This document shows, in pieces, positions 1 to 8,485 of a stretch of DNA of 64,000 nucleotides. Source of the stretch: Ottowia sp. SB7-C50 (lineage in GTDB: Bacteria > Pseudomonadota > Gammaproteobacteria > Burkholderiales > Burkholderiaceae_C); assembly GCF_033110285.1 (NCBI RefSeq), contig NZ_CP136995.1:682001-746000 (forward strand), given 5' to 3'. A program made the translations under genes and the position numbers. Below the pieces are notes generated by a model. That model searched no databases and was not told the DNA's origin. It was given only the letters and a program-made list of their open reading frames with translations. Position 1 is the stretch's first letter. Every line of letters begins with the position of its first letter.

Positions 1-117
1 CTGGGTTTCGTCCACGCCGGCACGGTGCGCCAGGCGGGCTTCAAGTTCGGCCGCTGGCTCGACGTGGCGTTCTATCAGCTGATCCTGGATACTCCCGCGC
101 AACCCGTTGACGGCTGA
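1..117 (+). CDS. GNAT N-acetyltransferase, C-terminal fragment (phosphinothricin acetyltransferase-like)
   Basis: Only the last 38 codons are in the window; the reading frame is open from base 1 to a TGA at 115-117. The peptide contains the motif AGTVRQAGFKFGRWLDVAFY, which matches the C-terminal strand and helix of phosphinothricin (bar/pat-type) acetyltransferases. In that family this region helps form the acetyl-CoA-dependent N-acetyltransferase fold. The substrate cannot be told from the fragment; members acetylate phosphinothricin, methionine sulfone or other amino compounds. The next gene on the same strand begins within about 10-100 bases, so the two may be cotranscribed. Confidence 0.7.
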   Translation: MGFVHAGTVRQAGFKFGRWLDVAFYQLILDTPAQPVDG

Positions 118-221
118 AGCCCGCATGACCCGACCCACCCCCCACGCCACCCCAGGCCTTCGAGCCCGAATTCGTCGAAGGCCTGCGCCACGTCTTCGAA
201 GAACGCATTCCGTTCAACCGC

Positions 222-611
222 GTGCTGGGCATCCAGGTGGTCGAACTGGCCGCCGACCATGTGATGGCGCGGGTCGACATGCGGCCCGATCTGGTGGGCC
301 ACTTCAGCTACCACCGGTTGCACGGCGGCGTGATCAGCGCCACGCTGGACGCCGTCGGCGGCGTGGCGGTGATGGCGGCCATCGGCGCGCGCCACATGGA
401 CGAGCCCCCCGCACGGCGGCTGGAGCGCTTTCTCAAGCTCGGCACCATTGACCTGCGCATCGACTACCTGCGCCAGGGCATTGGCGACTTCTTTACCGCG
501 CGCGGCGAAGTGCTGCGCCTCGGTTCGCGCGTGGCCAGCACGCGCATGGAATTTCACGGCCCCGACGGAACGCTGATCGCCACGGGTGCGGCGGCCTACA
601 TCGTGTCGTGA
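222..611 (+). CDS. PaaI/YigI-type hotdog thioesterase; N-terminus apparently frame-broken
   Basis: The protein has the hotdog-fold core: a GHFSYHRLHGGVISATLDAV segment (the HGG helix region) and a TIDLRIDYLRQG strand, as in acyl-CoA thioesterases of the PaaI/YigI group. These hydrolyse acyl-CoA thioesters in the cytoplasm; the substrate is unknown. The reading frame stays open upstream of the GTG at 222 and encodes a family-like stretch (FEPEFVEGLRHVFEERIPFN) from about 159. It meets a TGA at 126-128 with no standard start between. An ATG at 125 sits one frame away. Removing one C from the run at 138-143 would join that ATG to this frame, giving a product of about 161 residues. I report the only in-frame GTG as start. 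A 66-base gap with a family A repeat separates it from the convergent thioesterase gene. Confidence 0.7.
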   Translation: MLGIQVVELAADHVMARVDMRPDLVGHFSYHRLHGGVISATLDAVGGVAVMAAIGARHMDEPPARRLERFLKLGTIDLRIDYLRQGIGDFFTARGEVLRLGSRVASTRMEFHGPDGTLIATGAAAYIVS

Positions 612-676
612 ATCTCCAATGCTACTAATTTAGTAGCTGTCTGCGCTTGTCAGACAAGCGCTGCAGCCCGATTCGA
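612..676. repeat. Family A dispersed repeat between convergent genes
   Basis: The 65-base gap between two convergent stop codons is filled by one copy of family A: a TTAGTAGCTG block followed by the hairpin GCGCTTG-TCAGA-CAAGCGC (about 644-662). Its position between two converging genes suggests it could end transcription on both strands, but there is no T-tract. Confidence 0.6.
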
Positions 677-1138
677 TCAGATTTCCTGGCGCGGCACCTC
701 GCGCGGCTTGCCCTGGTCGTCGATGGCGACGTAGGTCAGCGTGGCCTCGGTCACCTTGATGTAGCGCCCCTGGTTGTTGAAGCGCTCGGCATACACGCCC
801 ACGTTCACCGTCATCGACGTGCGGCCGATGCGCTCCATCTTGGCGTAGAACGACAGGATGTCGCCCACGCGCACCGGCGCCTTGAAGATGAACTGGTTCA
901 CCGCCACCGTGGCCATGCGGCCCTGCGCATAGCGCGCCGGCAGCACCGACCCGGCCAGGTCCACCTGCGCCATCACCCAGCCGCCGAAGATGTCGCCGTT
1001 GGCATTGGCGTCCCCCGGCAGCGGAATCACCTTGAGCACCAGCACGTGGTCGGCCGGCACGCTGGCTTCGGGCGCGTCGACGGCGGCCGTGTTGGGCGCG
1101 CGCAGATGGCTGGTCACGGAGCTTGACAAGTGAGACAT
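677..1138 (-). CDS. YciA-like acyl-CoA thioesterase
   Basis: Single-domain hotdog protein of about 153 residues, the usual length for YciA/acyl-CoA hydrolase (cytosolic thioester hydrolase) proteins. It shows the diagnostic GDIFGGWVMAQVDLAG segment, where the Asp is the expected catalytic residue, and the later strand region VAVNQFIFKAPVRVGD. These enzymes release free acids from a broad range of acyl-CoAs. I chose the ATG at 1138; a GTG two codons upstream (1144) is also in frame and neither has a strong ribosome-binding site. The gene runs divergently from the ABC exporter, with a 41-base gap that must hold both promoters. It converges on another hotdog gene, so two thioesterases sit back to back. 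Confidence 0.85.
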   Translation of the reverse strand: MSHLSSSVTSHLRAPNTAAVDAPEASVPADHVLVLKVIPLPGDANANGDIFGGWVMAQVDLAGSVLPARYAQGRMATVAVNQFIFKAPVRVGDILSFYAKMERIGRTSMTVNVGVYAERFNNQGRYIKVTEATLTYVAIDDQGKPREVPRQEI

Positions 1139-1179
1139 GGTCACAATCTGCAGGAATAAACCGAAAGAGATTGTCCACG

Positions 1180-3018
1180 ATGCGCGGCCGCCGCGACCTG
1201 TCCCATACCCCTTCCATCGCCGATGCGCCGGCTGGCCCGCGTTCGGACTGGCGCACGCTGGGCCGCCTGCTGCCCTACCTGTGGCAGTACAAGTGGCGCG
1301 TGGCGGCGGCGCTGCTGCTGGTCATCGGCGCCAAGCTGGCGAACGTCGGCGTGCCGGTGCTGCTGAAGAACCTGGTCGACGCCATGAGCCTCAAGCCCGG
1401 CGACCCGTCGGCGGTGCTGGTGGTGCCGGCGGGCCTGCTGCTGGCCTATGGCGCGCTGCGGCTGATGACCAGCGTGTTCACCGAACTGCGCGAACTGGTG
1501 TTCGCCAAGGCCACGCAGGGCGCCAGCCGCCAGATCGCGCTGCAGACCTTCGAGCACCTGCACGCCCTGAGCCTGCGCTTTCACCTGGAGCGGCAGACCG
1601 GCGGCATGACGCGCGACATCGAGCGCGGCGTGCGCGGCATCGAATCGCTGGTGTCGTTCTCGCTTTATTCCATCGTGCCGACGATCATCGAGGTGGCGAT
1701 GGTGCTGACCATCCTGGCGGTGAAGTTCGATGCGTCGTTTGCCTGGATCACCGGCGGCGCGCTGGTGCTGTACATCGCCTTTACCGTCGTGGTGACCGAG
1801 TGGCGCACACAGTTTCGCCGCCAGGCCAACGAGGCCGATTCGACCGCGCACACCAAGGCCATCGACTCGCTGCTGAACTACGAGACGGTGAAGTACTTCG
1901 GCAACGAAGGCTTCGAGGCGCGCCGCTACGACGAGAGCCTGGACAAGCTGCGCCGTGCGCGGCTCAAGTCGCAAAGCACGCTGTCGCTGCTGAACACCGG
2001 GCAGCAACTCATCATCGCGGTCGGTCTGGTGGCCATGCTGTGGATGGCCACGCAGGGCGTGGTGGATGGGCGGCTGACGCTGGGCGACCTGGTCATGGTC
2101 AATGCCTTCATGATCCAGCTGTACATCCCGCTCAACTTCCTGGGCGTGATTTACCGCGAGATCAAGCAGAACCTGACCGACCTGGACAAGATGTTCACGC
2201 TGATGGACCGCGAACGCGAGGTGGCCGACACGCCCGGCGCCGAGCCGCTGCGGACGGAGGGGCCGGTGGACGTGCGCTTCGATCACGTCGATTTCGCCTA
2301 CGAGCCGGCGCGGCCGATCCTGCACGGCGTCAGCTTCGAGATTCCGGCCGGCAAGACGGTGGCGGTGGTCGGGCCTTCGGGCTCGGGCAAATCCACGCTG
2401 GCCCGCCTGCTGTACCGGTTTTACGACCCGCAGCACGGCCGCATCCTGATCGCCGGCCAGGACATCCGCACCGTGACGCAGGCCAGCGTGCGCCGCGCCA
2501 TCGGCATCGTGCCGCAGGACACGGTGCTGTTCAACGACACGGTGGCCTACAACATCCGCTACGGCCAGCCCGACGCCAGCGACGCCCAGGTGGAGCAGGC
2601 CGCGCGCGCTGCGCACATCCACGACTTCATTGCCAGCACGCCCAAAGGTTACGCGACGATGGTGGGCGAGCGTGGGCTCAAGCTGTCGGGCGGCGAGAAG
2701 CAGCGCGTGGCCATTGCCCGCACGCTGCTGAAAGACCCGCCGGTGCTGATCTTCGACGAGGCCACCAGCGCGCTGGATTCGGCCAACGAACGCGCCATCC
2801 AGGCCGAACTGAAGAGCGCCGCCCGCGGCAAGACCGCGCTGGTCATCGCGCACCGGCTCTCGACGGTGGTGGACGCGCACGAAATCCTGGTGATGGAGGC
2901 CGGCCGCATCGTTGAGCGCGGCACCCACGCGCAACTGCTGGCGGCGCACGGCCGGTACGCCGACATGTGGGCGCTGCAGCAAAGTGCCGAGTCGCGCGCC
3001 GCCCCGGCCGTGGCGTGA
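1180..3018 (+). CDS. Atm1-type ABC exporter (half-transporter, permease fused to ATPase)
   Basis: 612 residues. An N-terminal six-helix transmembrane domain (about residues 40-330) is followed by an ABC ATPase domain with Walker A GPSGSGKS at about 398-405, signature LSGGE at 502-506 and a Walker B region VLIFDEAT near 525. The segments IGIVPQDTVLFNDTVAYNI and FNDTVAYNIRYG are typical of the ATM1/heavy-metal-tolerance branch. Members export glutathione-linked sulfur or metal compounds from the cytoplasm as homodimers. The start is the ATG at 1180, preceded by GAAAGAGA. An upstream ATG at 1123 would overlap the divergent thioesterase gene and adds a non-conserved leader. The exact substrate is inferred from the family only. 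Confidence 0.88.
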   Translation: MRGRRDLSHTPSIADAPAGPRSDWRTLGRLLPYLWQYKWRVAAALLLVIGAKLANVGVPVLLKNLVDAMSLKPGDPSAVLVVPAGLLLAYGALRLMTSVFTELRELVFAKATQGASRQIALQTFEHLHALSLRFHLERQTGGMTRDIERGVRGIESLVSFSLYSIVPTIIEVAMVLTILAVKFDASFAWITGGALVLYIAFTVVVTEWRTQFRRQANEADSTAHTKAIDSLLNYETVKYFGNEGFEARRYDESLDKLRRARLKSQSTLSLLNTGQQLIIAVGLVAMLWMATQGVVDGRLTLGDLVMVNAFMIQLYIPLNFLGVIYREIKQNLTDLDKMFTLMDREREVADTPGAEPLRTEGPVDVRFDHVDFAYEPARPILHGVSFEIPAGKTVAVVGPSGSGKSTLARLLYRFYDPQHGRILIAGQDIRTVTQASVRRAIGIVPQDTVLFNDTVAYNIRYGQPDASDAQVEQAARAAHIHDFIASTPKGYATMVGERGLKLSGGEKQRVAIARTLLKDPPVLIFDEATSALDSANERAIQAELKSAARGKTALVIAHRLSTVVDAHEILVMEAGRIVERGTHAQLLAAHGRYADMWALQQSAESRAAPAVA

Positions 3019-3060
3019 ACGGGTCGACGCCGGCGCGACAATTGCTTGGGGTTTTTCAGG

Positions 3061-3089
3061 GTTACCCCGTAGGCGGCGATCCGTAGAAT
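3061..3089 (+). promoter_or_regulatory. Candidate sigma70 promoter for gltIJKL
   Basis: A TAGAAT hexamer at 3084-3089 resembles a -10 box and lies about 60 bases before the gltI start. The matching -35 region (GTTACC, 3061-3066, 17-base spacing) is weak. It is offered as the best candidate in the 132-base gap, not as a firm call. Confidence 0.25.
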
Positions 3090-3150
3090 GCGTTGATAGG
3101 GTCTCGCGCCAGCAATTCTGCGACGCGCACCTACTTTTGAAAGGGTTTAC

Positions 3151-4050
3151 ATGAAGAAGCAAGTTCTGGTTCTGGCCGCGCTGGCCATGGCAGCGGGCGC
3201 CGCCGTGGCGCAGTCCAATGACACCCTGGCCAAGATCAAGTCGAGTGGCGTGGTCAACCTGGGCGTGCGCGACTCTTCGGGCCTGGGCTTCACCATTGGC
3301 GGCGGCAAGTACGTCGGCTTCCACACCGAGATGGCCGAGCGCATCGTCGACGACCTGAAGAAGGCCACCGGCAACCCCAACCTGAAGATCAACTACCAGG
3401 TCATCACGTCGCAAAACCGCATTCCGCTGCTGCAGAACGGCACCATCGACTTCGAGTGCGGCTCGACCACCAACAACCTCACGCGCCAGAAGGACGTGGC
3501 CTTCGCCGTCACCACCTACGTGGAAGAAGTGCGCATGGCCGTCAAGGCCAACTCGGGCATCAAGTCCATCAAGGACCTGAACGGCAAGAACGTGGCCACC
3601 ACCACCGGCACCACGTCGGTGCAGACGCTGCGCAAGCACGAGCGCGCCGGCGGCATCGACTTCAAGGAAGTCATGGGCAAGGACCACGCCGACAGCTTCC
3701 TGCTGCTCGAGTCGGGCCGCGCCGATGCCTTCGTGATGGACGGCTCCATCCTGGCGGCCAACATCGCCAAGTCCAAGGCGCCCAAGGACTACGCCATCGT
3801 CGGTGAAGTGCTGAGCGTCGAGCCCATCGCCTGCATGCTGCGCAAGGACGACCCCAAGATGAAGGCCGCGCTGGACGACAGCATCAAGCGCCAGATCAAG
3901 GACGGCTCGCTGAACAAGCTGTACGACAAGTGGTTCATGCAGCCGATTCCGCCCAACAACGTCTCGCTGAACATGCCGATGTCTGAAAGCACCAAGGCGG
4001 CCTGGGCCACGCCCAACGACAAGCCGATGGAAGACTACGCCAAGAAATAA
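3151..4050 (+). CDS. gltI: Glutamate/aspartate ABC transporter, periplasmic binding protein
   Basis: 299 residues with a cleavable signal peptide (MKKQVLVLAALAMAAGAAVA, cut before Gln21) and a family 3 solute-binding fold. Markers are the FECGSTTNNLTRQKDVAF segment and the GADAFVMDG-like ligand region (GRADAFVMDGSILA). It captures glutamate/aspartate in the periplasm and delivers it to the GltJK permease. The start follows GAAAGGG at good spacing. It is the first gene of gltI-gltJ-gltK-gltL. A strong stem-loop lies directly after the gene, which would favour higher expression of the binding protein than of the permease genes. Substrate is assigned from family resemblance and the complete operon. 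Confidence 0.9.
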   Translation: MKKQVLVLAALAMAAGAAVAQSNDTLAKIKSSGVVNLGVRDSSGLGFTIGGGKYVGFHTEMAERIVDDLKKATGNPNLKINYQVITSQNRIPLLQNGTIDFECGSTTNNLTRQKDVAFAVTTYVEEVRMAVKANSGIKSIKDLNGKNVATTTGTTSVQTLRKHERAGGIDFKEVMGKDHADSFLLLESGRADAFVMDGSILAANIAKSKAPKDYAIVGEVLSVEPIACMLRKDDPKMKAALDDSIKRQIKDGSLNKLYDKWFMQPIPPNNVSLNMPMSESTKAAWATPNDKPMEDYAKK

Positions 4051-4073
4051 TCGTCCAGTCGTGCGATGATTTC

Positions 4074-4101
4074 AACGCCCACCCCTTGTCGGGTGGGCGT
4101 T
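4074..4101 (+). other. Stem-loop between gltI and gltJ
   Basis: Perfect 11-bp inverted repeat AACGCCCACCC / GGGTGGGCGTT with a 6-base loop, 24 bases after the gltI stop. There is no T-run after it, so it looks like an mRNA-stabilising or partly attenuating hairpin. Such hairpins are common between a binding-protein gene and its permease genes. Confidence 0.65.
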
Positions 4102-4146
4102 GTCGATTGAGGAGGCGGGCGCGTTCGCCGCCAGGAGGGTTCCAAA

Positions 4147-4902
4147 ATGGCCATGGAATGGCAGGTGTTCTGCAAGGACACCCTGACATCGGAAGTGGTG
4201 AGCGGTTGCTTCGGCTCGGGCCGCGACATCACCTATCTCAACTGGATTTTCAAGGCCTGGGGCTGGACCGTCGGCGTGTCGCTCACGGCGCTGCTGGTGG
4301 CACTGGTCGTCGGCTCCATCATCGGCGTGATCCGAACCTTGCCCAACAGCCCCTGGCTGGTGCGCTTTGGCAATGCGTGGGTCGAGCTGTTCCGCAACAT
4401 CCCGCTGCTGGTGCAGATCTTCCTGTGGTACCACGTTGCGCCGGCCCTGATTCCGCCCATGAAGAGCCTGTCGCCCTTCGTGCTGGTGGTGCTGGCGCTG
4501 GGCTTCTTCACCTCGGCGCGCATTGCCGAGCAGCTGCGCGCCGGCATTCTGGCGCTGCCCAAGGGCCAGCGCTACGCCGGCATGGCGATGGGCTTCACCA
4601 CGCCGCAGTACTACCGCTACGTCATCCTGCCGATGGCCTACCGCATCATCATTCCGCCGCTGACCAGCGAGTCGATGAACATCTTCAAGAACTCGGCGGT
4701 GGCGTTCGCGGTTTCGATCCCCGAGCTGACGCAGTTCGCGCTGCAGGCCGGCGAAGAAACGTCGCGCCCCATCGAGATCTACCTGGCCGTCACGCTGCTG
4801 TACGTGATCTCGGCGCTGGTCATCAACCGCATCATGGCGTTTGTCGAGAAGCGTGCGCGCGTGCCGGGCTTTGTTGCGGCCGGCGGGGCGGGGGGCCATT
4901 GA
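4147..4902 (+). CDS. gltJ: Glutamate/aspartate ABC transporter permease GltJ
   Basis: 251 residues, an integral inner-membrane permease of the HisMQ/GltJ polar amino-acid family. Hydrophobic helices run throughout. The EAA loop that contacts the ATPase is visible as AEQLRAGILALPKGQRYAGM. The N-terminus MAMEWQVFCKDTLTSE is characteristic of betaproteobacterial GltJ. The start is set by an excellent ribosome-binding site, AGGAGG, 8 bases before the ATG. It is followed after one base by gltK, so the two permease subunits are probably made in equal amounts and form the heterodimeric channel. Confidence 0.9.
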   Translation: MAMEWQVFCKDTLTSEVVSGCFGSGRDITYLNWIFKAWGWTVGVSLTALLVALVVGSIIGVIRTLPNSPWLVRFGNAWVELFRNIPLLVQIFLWYHVAPALIPPMKSLSPFVLVVLALGFFTSARIAEQLRAGILALPKGQRYAGMAMGFTTPQYYRYVILPMAYRIIIPPLTSESMNIFKNSAVAFAVSIPELTQFALQAGEETSRPIEIYLAVTLLYVISALVINRIMAFVEKRARVPGFVAAGGAGGH

Positions 4903-4903
4903 C

Positions 4904-5569
4904 ATGAATCTCGATTTTTCGCTTGTCAACTGGGACCTGATCCAGGGCTTCATCCTCAAGGGGCTGTGGTTCAGCATCACGCTGACCATCGTGGCCACGC
5001 TGGGCGGCATCTTCTTCGGCACCATCCTGGCGCTGATGCGACTGTCGGGCAAGAAGTGGCTTGACGTGCCGGCCGCCATCTACGTCAACGGCATGCGCAG
5101 CGTGCCGCTGGTGATGGTGATCCTGTGGTTCTTCCTGCTGGTGCCGTTCATCATCGGGCGGCCCATCGGCGCCGAGTATTCGGCCTTCATCACCTTCATC
5201 GCGTTCGAAGCCGCCTACTTCAGCGAGATCATGCGCGCCGGCATCCAGTCGATCCCGCGTGGCCAGGTGTTTGCCGGGCAAGCCATGGGCATGACCTACA
5301 GCCAGAACATGAAGCTGGTGATCCTGCCGCAGGCCTTCCGCAACATGCTGCCGGTGCTGCTGACGCAGACGATCATCCTGTTTCAGGACACGTCGCTGGT
5401 GTACGCCATCGGTGCCTACGACTTGCTCAAGGGCTTCGAGACCGCCGGCAAGAACTTCGGCCGCCCGATCGAGATGTACCTGCTGGCGGCGGTGCTGTAC
5501 TTCATCATCTGCTTCTCGCTCTCTTATGTCGTGAAGCGGCTGCACAAGAAAATCGCGATCATCCGGTGA
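4904..5569 (+). CDS. gltK: Glutamate/aspartate ABC transporter permease GltK
   Basis: 221 residues, second membrane subunit of the Glt importer. It carries the EAA-type ATPase-contact loop (IMRAGIQSIPRGQVFAGQAM) and several hydrophobic helices. The ATG at 4904 lies one base after the gltJ stop and behind a G-rich stretch (GGCGGGGCGGGG) that can act as ribosome-binding site. A longer reading frame from 4841 is only overlap with gltJ. Downstream, gltL is separated by 168 bases that contain a family B repeat, unusual spacing inside one transporter operon. Confidence 0.88.
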   Translation: MNLDFSLVNWDLIQGFILKGLWFSITLTIVATLGGIFFGTILALMRLSGKKWLDVPAAIYVNGMRSVPLVMVILWFFLLVPFIIGRPIGAEYSAFITFIAFEAAYFSEIMRAGIQSIPRGQVFAGQAMGMTYSQNMKLVILPQAFRNMLPVLLTQTIILFQDTSLVYAIGAYDLLKGFETAGKNFGRPIEMYLLAAVLYFIICFSLSYVVKRLHKKIAIIR

Positions 5570-5572
5570 ACA

Positions 5573-5672
5573 TTCCCCTGAGTCGCTTCGTGCCTTCCTC
5601 CTTTGCTGCGCGAGGGGGGCAACGCCAGTCGCCGGCACAGGTCCGGCGACGGCGTTCGCTGGCTGCAGCGTG
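5573..5672. repeat. Family B dispersed repeat inside the glt operon
   Basis: One copy of the family B intergenic element: a GAGGGGGGCAACGCCAGT block, then a CGCCGG/CCGGCG inverted pair and GGCGTTCGCTGGC. It lies between gltK and gltL, on the transcribed strand of the operon. Confidence 0.6.
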
Positions 5673-5737
5673 AACTGACCGTCAATTGAGTCGACTGGAT
5701 TCACTAATCCAACGCTCCATCCCCTAAGGAGAAAAAA

Positions 5738-6487
5738 ATGGCAGACCACATGATCCAAATCCGTGAAGTGTCCAAGTGGTACGGCCCGGTCCAGGTGCTG
5801 AACAACTGCTCGGTCAACATCAACAAGGGCGACGTGGTGGTGGTGTGCGGGCCGTCCGGCTCGGGCAAGTCCACCCTGATCAAGACCGTGAACGCGCTGG
5901 AGCCTATCCAGAAAGGCGAGATCATCGTCAACGGCGTCAAGGCCAGCGACCCGGCCACCGACCTGCCGAAGCTGCGCAGCAAGGTGGGCATGGTGTTCCA
6001 GCACTTCGAGCTGTTTCCGCACCTGTCCGTCACCGAGAACCTGACGATTGCTCAGGTCAAGGTGCTGGGTCGCAGCCTTGACGAAGCCAAGACGCGCGGC
6101 CTCAAGATGCTCGACCGCGTGGGCCTGATGGCGCACAAGGACAAGTTTCCCGGCCAGCTGTCGGGCGGCCAGCAGCAGCGCGTGGCGATTGCCCGCGCGC
6201 TGTCGATGGACCCGGTGGTGATGCTGTTCGACGAACCCACCTCCGCGCTCGACCCCGAGATGGTCGGCGAGGTGCTGGACGTGATGGTGGGCCTGGCCAA
6301 GGAAGGCATGACCATGATGGTGGTCACGCACGAAATGGGCTTTGCCCGCAAGGTGGCCAACCGCGTGATCTTCATCGACGTCGGCGGGCGCATTCTGGAA
6401 GACTGCACCAAGGAAGAGTTCTTCGGCAACCCCGAGGCGCGCCAGCCGCGCACCAAGGACTTCCTGAACAAGATCCTGCAGCACTGA
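5738..6487 (+). CDS. gltL: Glutamate/aspartate ABC transporter ATP-binding protein
   Basis: 249 residues, a complete polar amino-acid ABC ATPase. Walker A GPSGSGKS is at residues 38-45, then Q-loop [15 protein letters not shown], signature LSGGQQQR, Walker [16 protein letters not shown] and H-loop [10 protein letters not shown]. It powers uptake by GltJK. The start is set by TAAGGAG ahead of the ATG at 5738. The gene closes the operon; a strong terminator follows its stop codon. Confidence 0.92.
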   Translation: MADHMIQIREVSKWYGPVQVLNNCSVNINKGDVVVVCGPSGSGKSTLIKTVNALEPIQKGEIIVNGVKASDPATDLPKLRSKVGMVFQHFELFPHLSVTENLTIAQVKVLGRSLDEAKTRGLKMLDRVGLMAHKDKFPGQLSGGQQQRVAIARALSMDPVVMLFDEPTSALDPEMVGEVLDVMVGLAKEGMTMMVVTHEMGFARKVANRVIFIDVGGRILEDCTKEEFFGNPEARQPRTKDFLNKILQH

Positions 6488-6513
6488 GCGCACGCGGCGC
6501 GCGTCGCACAACG

Positions 6514-6541
6514 AAGGACGGCCAGGCGCCGTCCTTTTTTT
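6514..6541 (+). terminator. Rho-independent terminator after gltL
   Basis: AAGGACGG (6514-6521) pairs with CCGTCCTT (6529-6536) around a 7-base loop and runs into a T-tract. It lies 27 bases after the gltL stop and ends the glt operon. Confidence 0.85.
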
Positions 6542-6590
6542 CATGGCCGCCGCATGCCTGCCGCCCCGGGCGCGGGCGCGCGGCCGCGGC

Positions 6591-6962
6591 TCAGGCGCCG
6601 CGGGATGAGGGCAGATCGATCACCAGTTGCGTCTGCGTGACCGCGGCGCACAGTTTGCCTTCGGCGTCGCGCACCTCGGTCTGCCAGACGTGCGTGCCCC
6701 GGCCGCGGTGCAGCGCGACGGCGTGGCCGCTCACGGTGCTGCCGGCGCGTGCACCCCGGATGAACTTGGTGCTCGAATCGGTGGTGGTGGTCTGCTGCCC
6801 CGCTGCGAGGCTCATCACGGTGCCGATCGCCCCCAGCGTATCGGCAAACGCCATGTACGCGCCGCCGTGCAGGATGCCGCCGGCCGTACACAGATCGGGC
6901 CGCACCTGCATCTCGGCCCGCACTTCGTCCGGCGATGCGACGAGCAGGCGCACGCCCATCAA
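6591..6962 (-). CDS. PaaI-family hotdog thioesterase; N-terminus apparently frame-broken
   Basis: About 123 residues from the in-frame TTG at 6962 (ATG at 6959). The hotdog signature is GILHGGAYMAFADTLGAIGT, followed by TKFIRGARAG, as in PaaI-type thioesterases. The frame continues upstream and encodes a family-like leader (LRPDVTALQALLAPLFPG), but it meets a TGA that overlaps an ATG at 7029 in another frame. Deleting one base from the CCC after the ATG-ACC-GAT start (plus-strand GGG at 7018-7020) would restore a product of about 145 residues. Either the base is a sequencing insertion or the gene now starts internally. The substrate is unknown. The gene lies alone between the glt terminator and a repeat-rich gap. 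Confidence 0.65.
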   Translation of the reverse strand: MMGVRLLVASPDEVRAEMQVRPDLCTAGGILHGGAYMAFADTLGAIGTVMSLAAGQQTTTTDSSTKFIRGARAGSTVSGHAVALHRGRGTHVWQTEVRDAEGKLCAAVTQTQLVIDLPSSRGA

Positions 6963-7029
6963 GCCGGGGAAAAGTGGCGCCAGCAGTGCCTGCAGCGCCG
7001 TGACGTCGGGGCGGAGCGGGATCGGTCAT

Positions 7030-7353
7030 GGGCGGCCCCTGGATGGCAGTTCGCATGACAAGGCTTATACCGATTTGCGGCGAACGGCGCAGCGCTGTGG
7101 AAGCTTTCGTCGTTCAGGATGCGCCGTCGACCTTCACCGCTGTCCCCACCTTCGCGGGGGGGCAGGCACTATCGCAGGGACAGAGGCAGATCGCTATGCA
7201 CGGCTGGCTCGCGTGGCTCGTACATCAAGCCCCGTCCGAAGGCCGCGGCGCAGGCCATCCGAGCGAACGCCATGCCCGGGCCCGCGCCGGGCATCGGCGC
7301 TGTCCCCCTCCGGCAAGAGAGGGGTAAGCCGCGTCAGCGGCTCAGGGGGGTGC
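7030..7353. other. Intergenic gap with family B-like repeat remnants
   Basis: The 324 bases between the thioesterase and dctP hold no convincing gene. The right part (about 7235-7350) contains scrambled family B pieces: GAAGGCCGCGGCGCAGGCC, a CCGGGCC block and GTCCCCCTCCGGCAAGAGAGG. The left part contains a GTCCCCACC / GGGGGGCAGG segment without clear coding potential. Confidence 0.5.
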
Positions 7354-8394
7354 TTACTTCTTCCGCGCCGCGATTGCCTTCTCGGCCGCGTTCACCAGAT
7401 CGGCGCCGACCTGGCCTTTCCACTTGTCGTAGATGGGGCGCGTGGCCTTGACGAAGGCGTCGCGCTCGGCGGGGGTCAGGTGCGTCACCGTCACGCCCAT
7501 GCCGGCGATGTCCTTCAGCAGCGGCTGGCCGGGTTCGTTCATGCCTTTGCGGGCGATCAGGATCTGTTCCTTGCCGGCTTCGATGGCGGCCTGGCGCACG
7601 AGTTCGCGGTCGGCTGGGGTCCAGCTGTTCCAGATTTCCTTGTTGACCACGAACACCAGCGGGTCGGCCACGTAGCCCCACATGGTCAGGTACTTCTGGC
7701 CCACGGTGTGCAGCTTGGCGGCGGTGAAGATGCTCATCGGGTTTTCCTGCCCGTCCACCGCGCCGCTGGCCAGCGCGGGCTGCGCGTCGGCCCAGCTCAT
7801 CTGCGTCGGGTTGGCGCCCAGCGTGGTGAAGGTTTCCAGGAACAGCGGCGAGCCGACGACGCGGATCTTCAGGCCTTTCAGGTCGGCCGGCGTCTTGACC
7901 ACGTGCTTGGAGTTGGTCAGCTCGCGGTAGCCGTTCTCGCCCCAGGCCAGCGGCACCACGCCGGCCTTTTCGAGCGTGGTGAAGATGTCCTTGCCGACCT
8001 GGCCTTGCGTCAGCGCGTCGATGGCGGCGTAGTCGGGCATCAGGAAGGGCAGCGAGAACAGGTTGAGCTGCTTGACCTGCGGCGACCAGTTGATGGTGGA
8101 GCCCACGGCCATGTCGATCACGCCCTGGCGCAGCGCGCTGAATTCACGCGTCTGGTCGCCCTGGATCAGCGACACGCCGGGGTACAGCTTGATGTTGATG
8201 CGGCCGTTGGTCTTTTCGCGCACCTTGTTGGCCCAGATTTCTCCGCCCTTGCCCCACGGGAAGGCCGGGCCGACCACCAGCGACAGGCGGTATTCGGACT
8301 TGTAGTTCTGCGCCGCGGCGGGCAGCGCGAAGGTGGCGCCGGCCAGCGCGGTGGCGGCAGCGGCAAAGGCCAGCAGAGTGCGGCGAAGTTTCAT
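7354..8394 (-). CDS. TRAP transporter substrate-binding protein (DctP family)
   Basis: 346 residues with a typical export signal (start MKLRRTLLAFAAAATALAG, cleavage after LPAAA near residue 28) and the DctP fold. Visible family segments are ALRQGVIDMAVGSTINWSPQ, LGANPTQMSWADAQPALASG and AVDGQENPMSIF. The protein binds an organic-acid-type ligand in the periplasm and passes it to the DctQM membrane pair. The start is the ATG at 8394; a further in-frame ATG at 8415 precedes it but is less consistent with a signal peptide. It is last in the order dctQ-dctM-dctP, after a 91-base gap that holds a family A hairpin. The ligand cannot be predicted. Confidence 0.88.
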   Translation of the reverse strand: MKLRRTLLAFAAAATALAGATFALPAAAQNYKSEYRLSLVVGPAFPWGKGGEIWANKVREKTNGRINIKLYPGVSLIQGDQTREFSALRQGVIDMAVGSTINWSPQVKQLNLFSLPFLMPDYAAIDALTQGQVGKDIFTTLEKAGVVPLAWGENGYRELTNSKHVVKTPADLKGLKIRVVGSPLFLETFTTLGANPTQMSWADAQPALASGAVDGQENPMSIFTAAKLHTVGQKYLTMWGYVADPLVFVVNKEIWNSWTPADRELVRQAAIEAGKEQILIARKGMNEPGQPLLKDIAGMGVTVTHLTPAERDAFVKATRPIYDKWKGQVGADLVNAAEKAIAARKK

Positions 8395-8412
8395 GGTTAC
8401 GGTCTCCTTCAT

Positions 8413-8480
8413 CAAATGAACTACAAAAATAATAGCTGCCTGCGCTTGTCTATCCAGCGCCAGCGGCCAAAAACACTTAA
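8413..8480. repeat. Family A dispersed repeat between dctM and dctP
   Basis: Family A copy with AATAATAGCTGCCTGCGC, a GCGCTTGTC...CCAGCGCCAGCGGCC hairpin and AAACACTTAA tail. It occupies nearly the whole gap between two genes of one operon. Confidence 0.65.
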
Positions 8481-8485
8481 ATCTG

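Noticed and set aside
1137..2915. 592-codon frame overlapping the Atm1-type exporter on the same strand
   Set aside because: It is an off-frame reading of a gene with clear ABC motifs; its product is Arg/Ala/Gly-rich without any domain.
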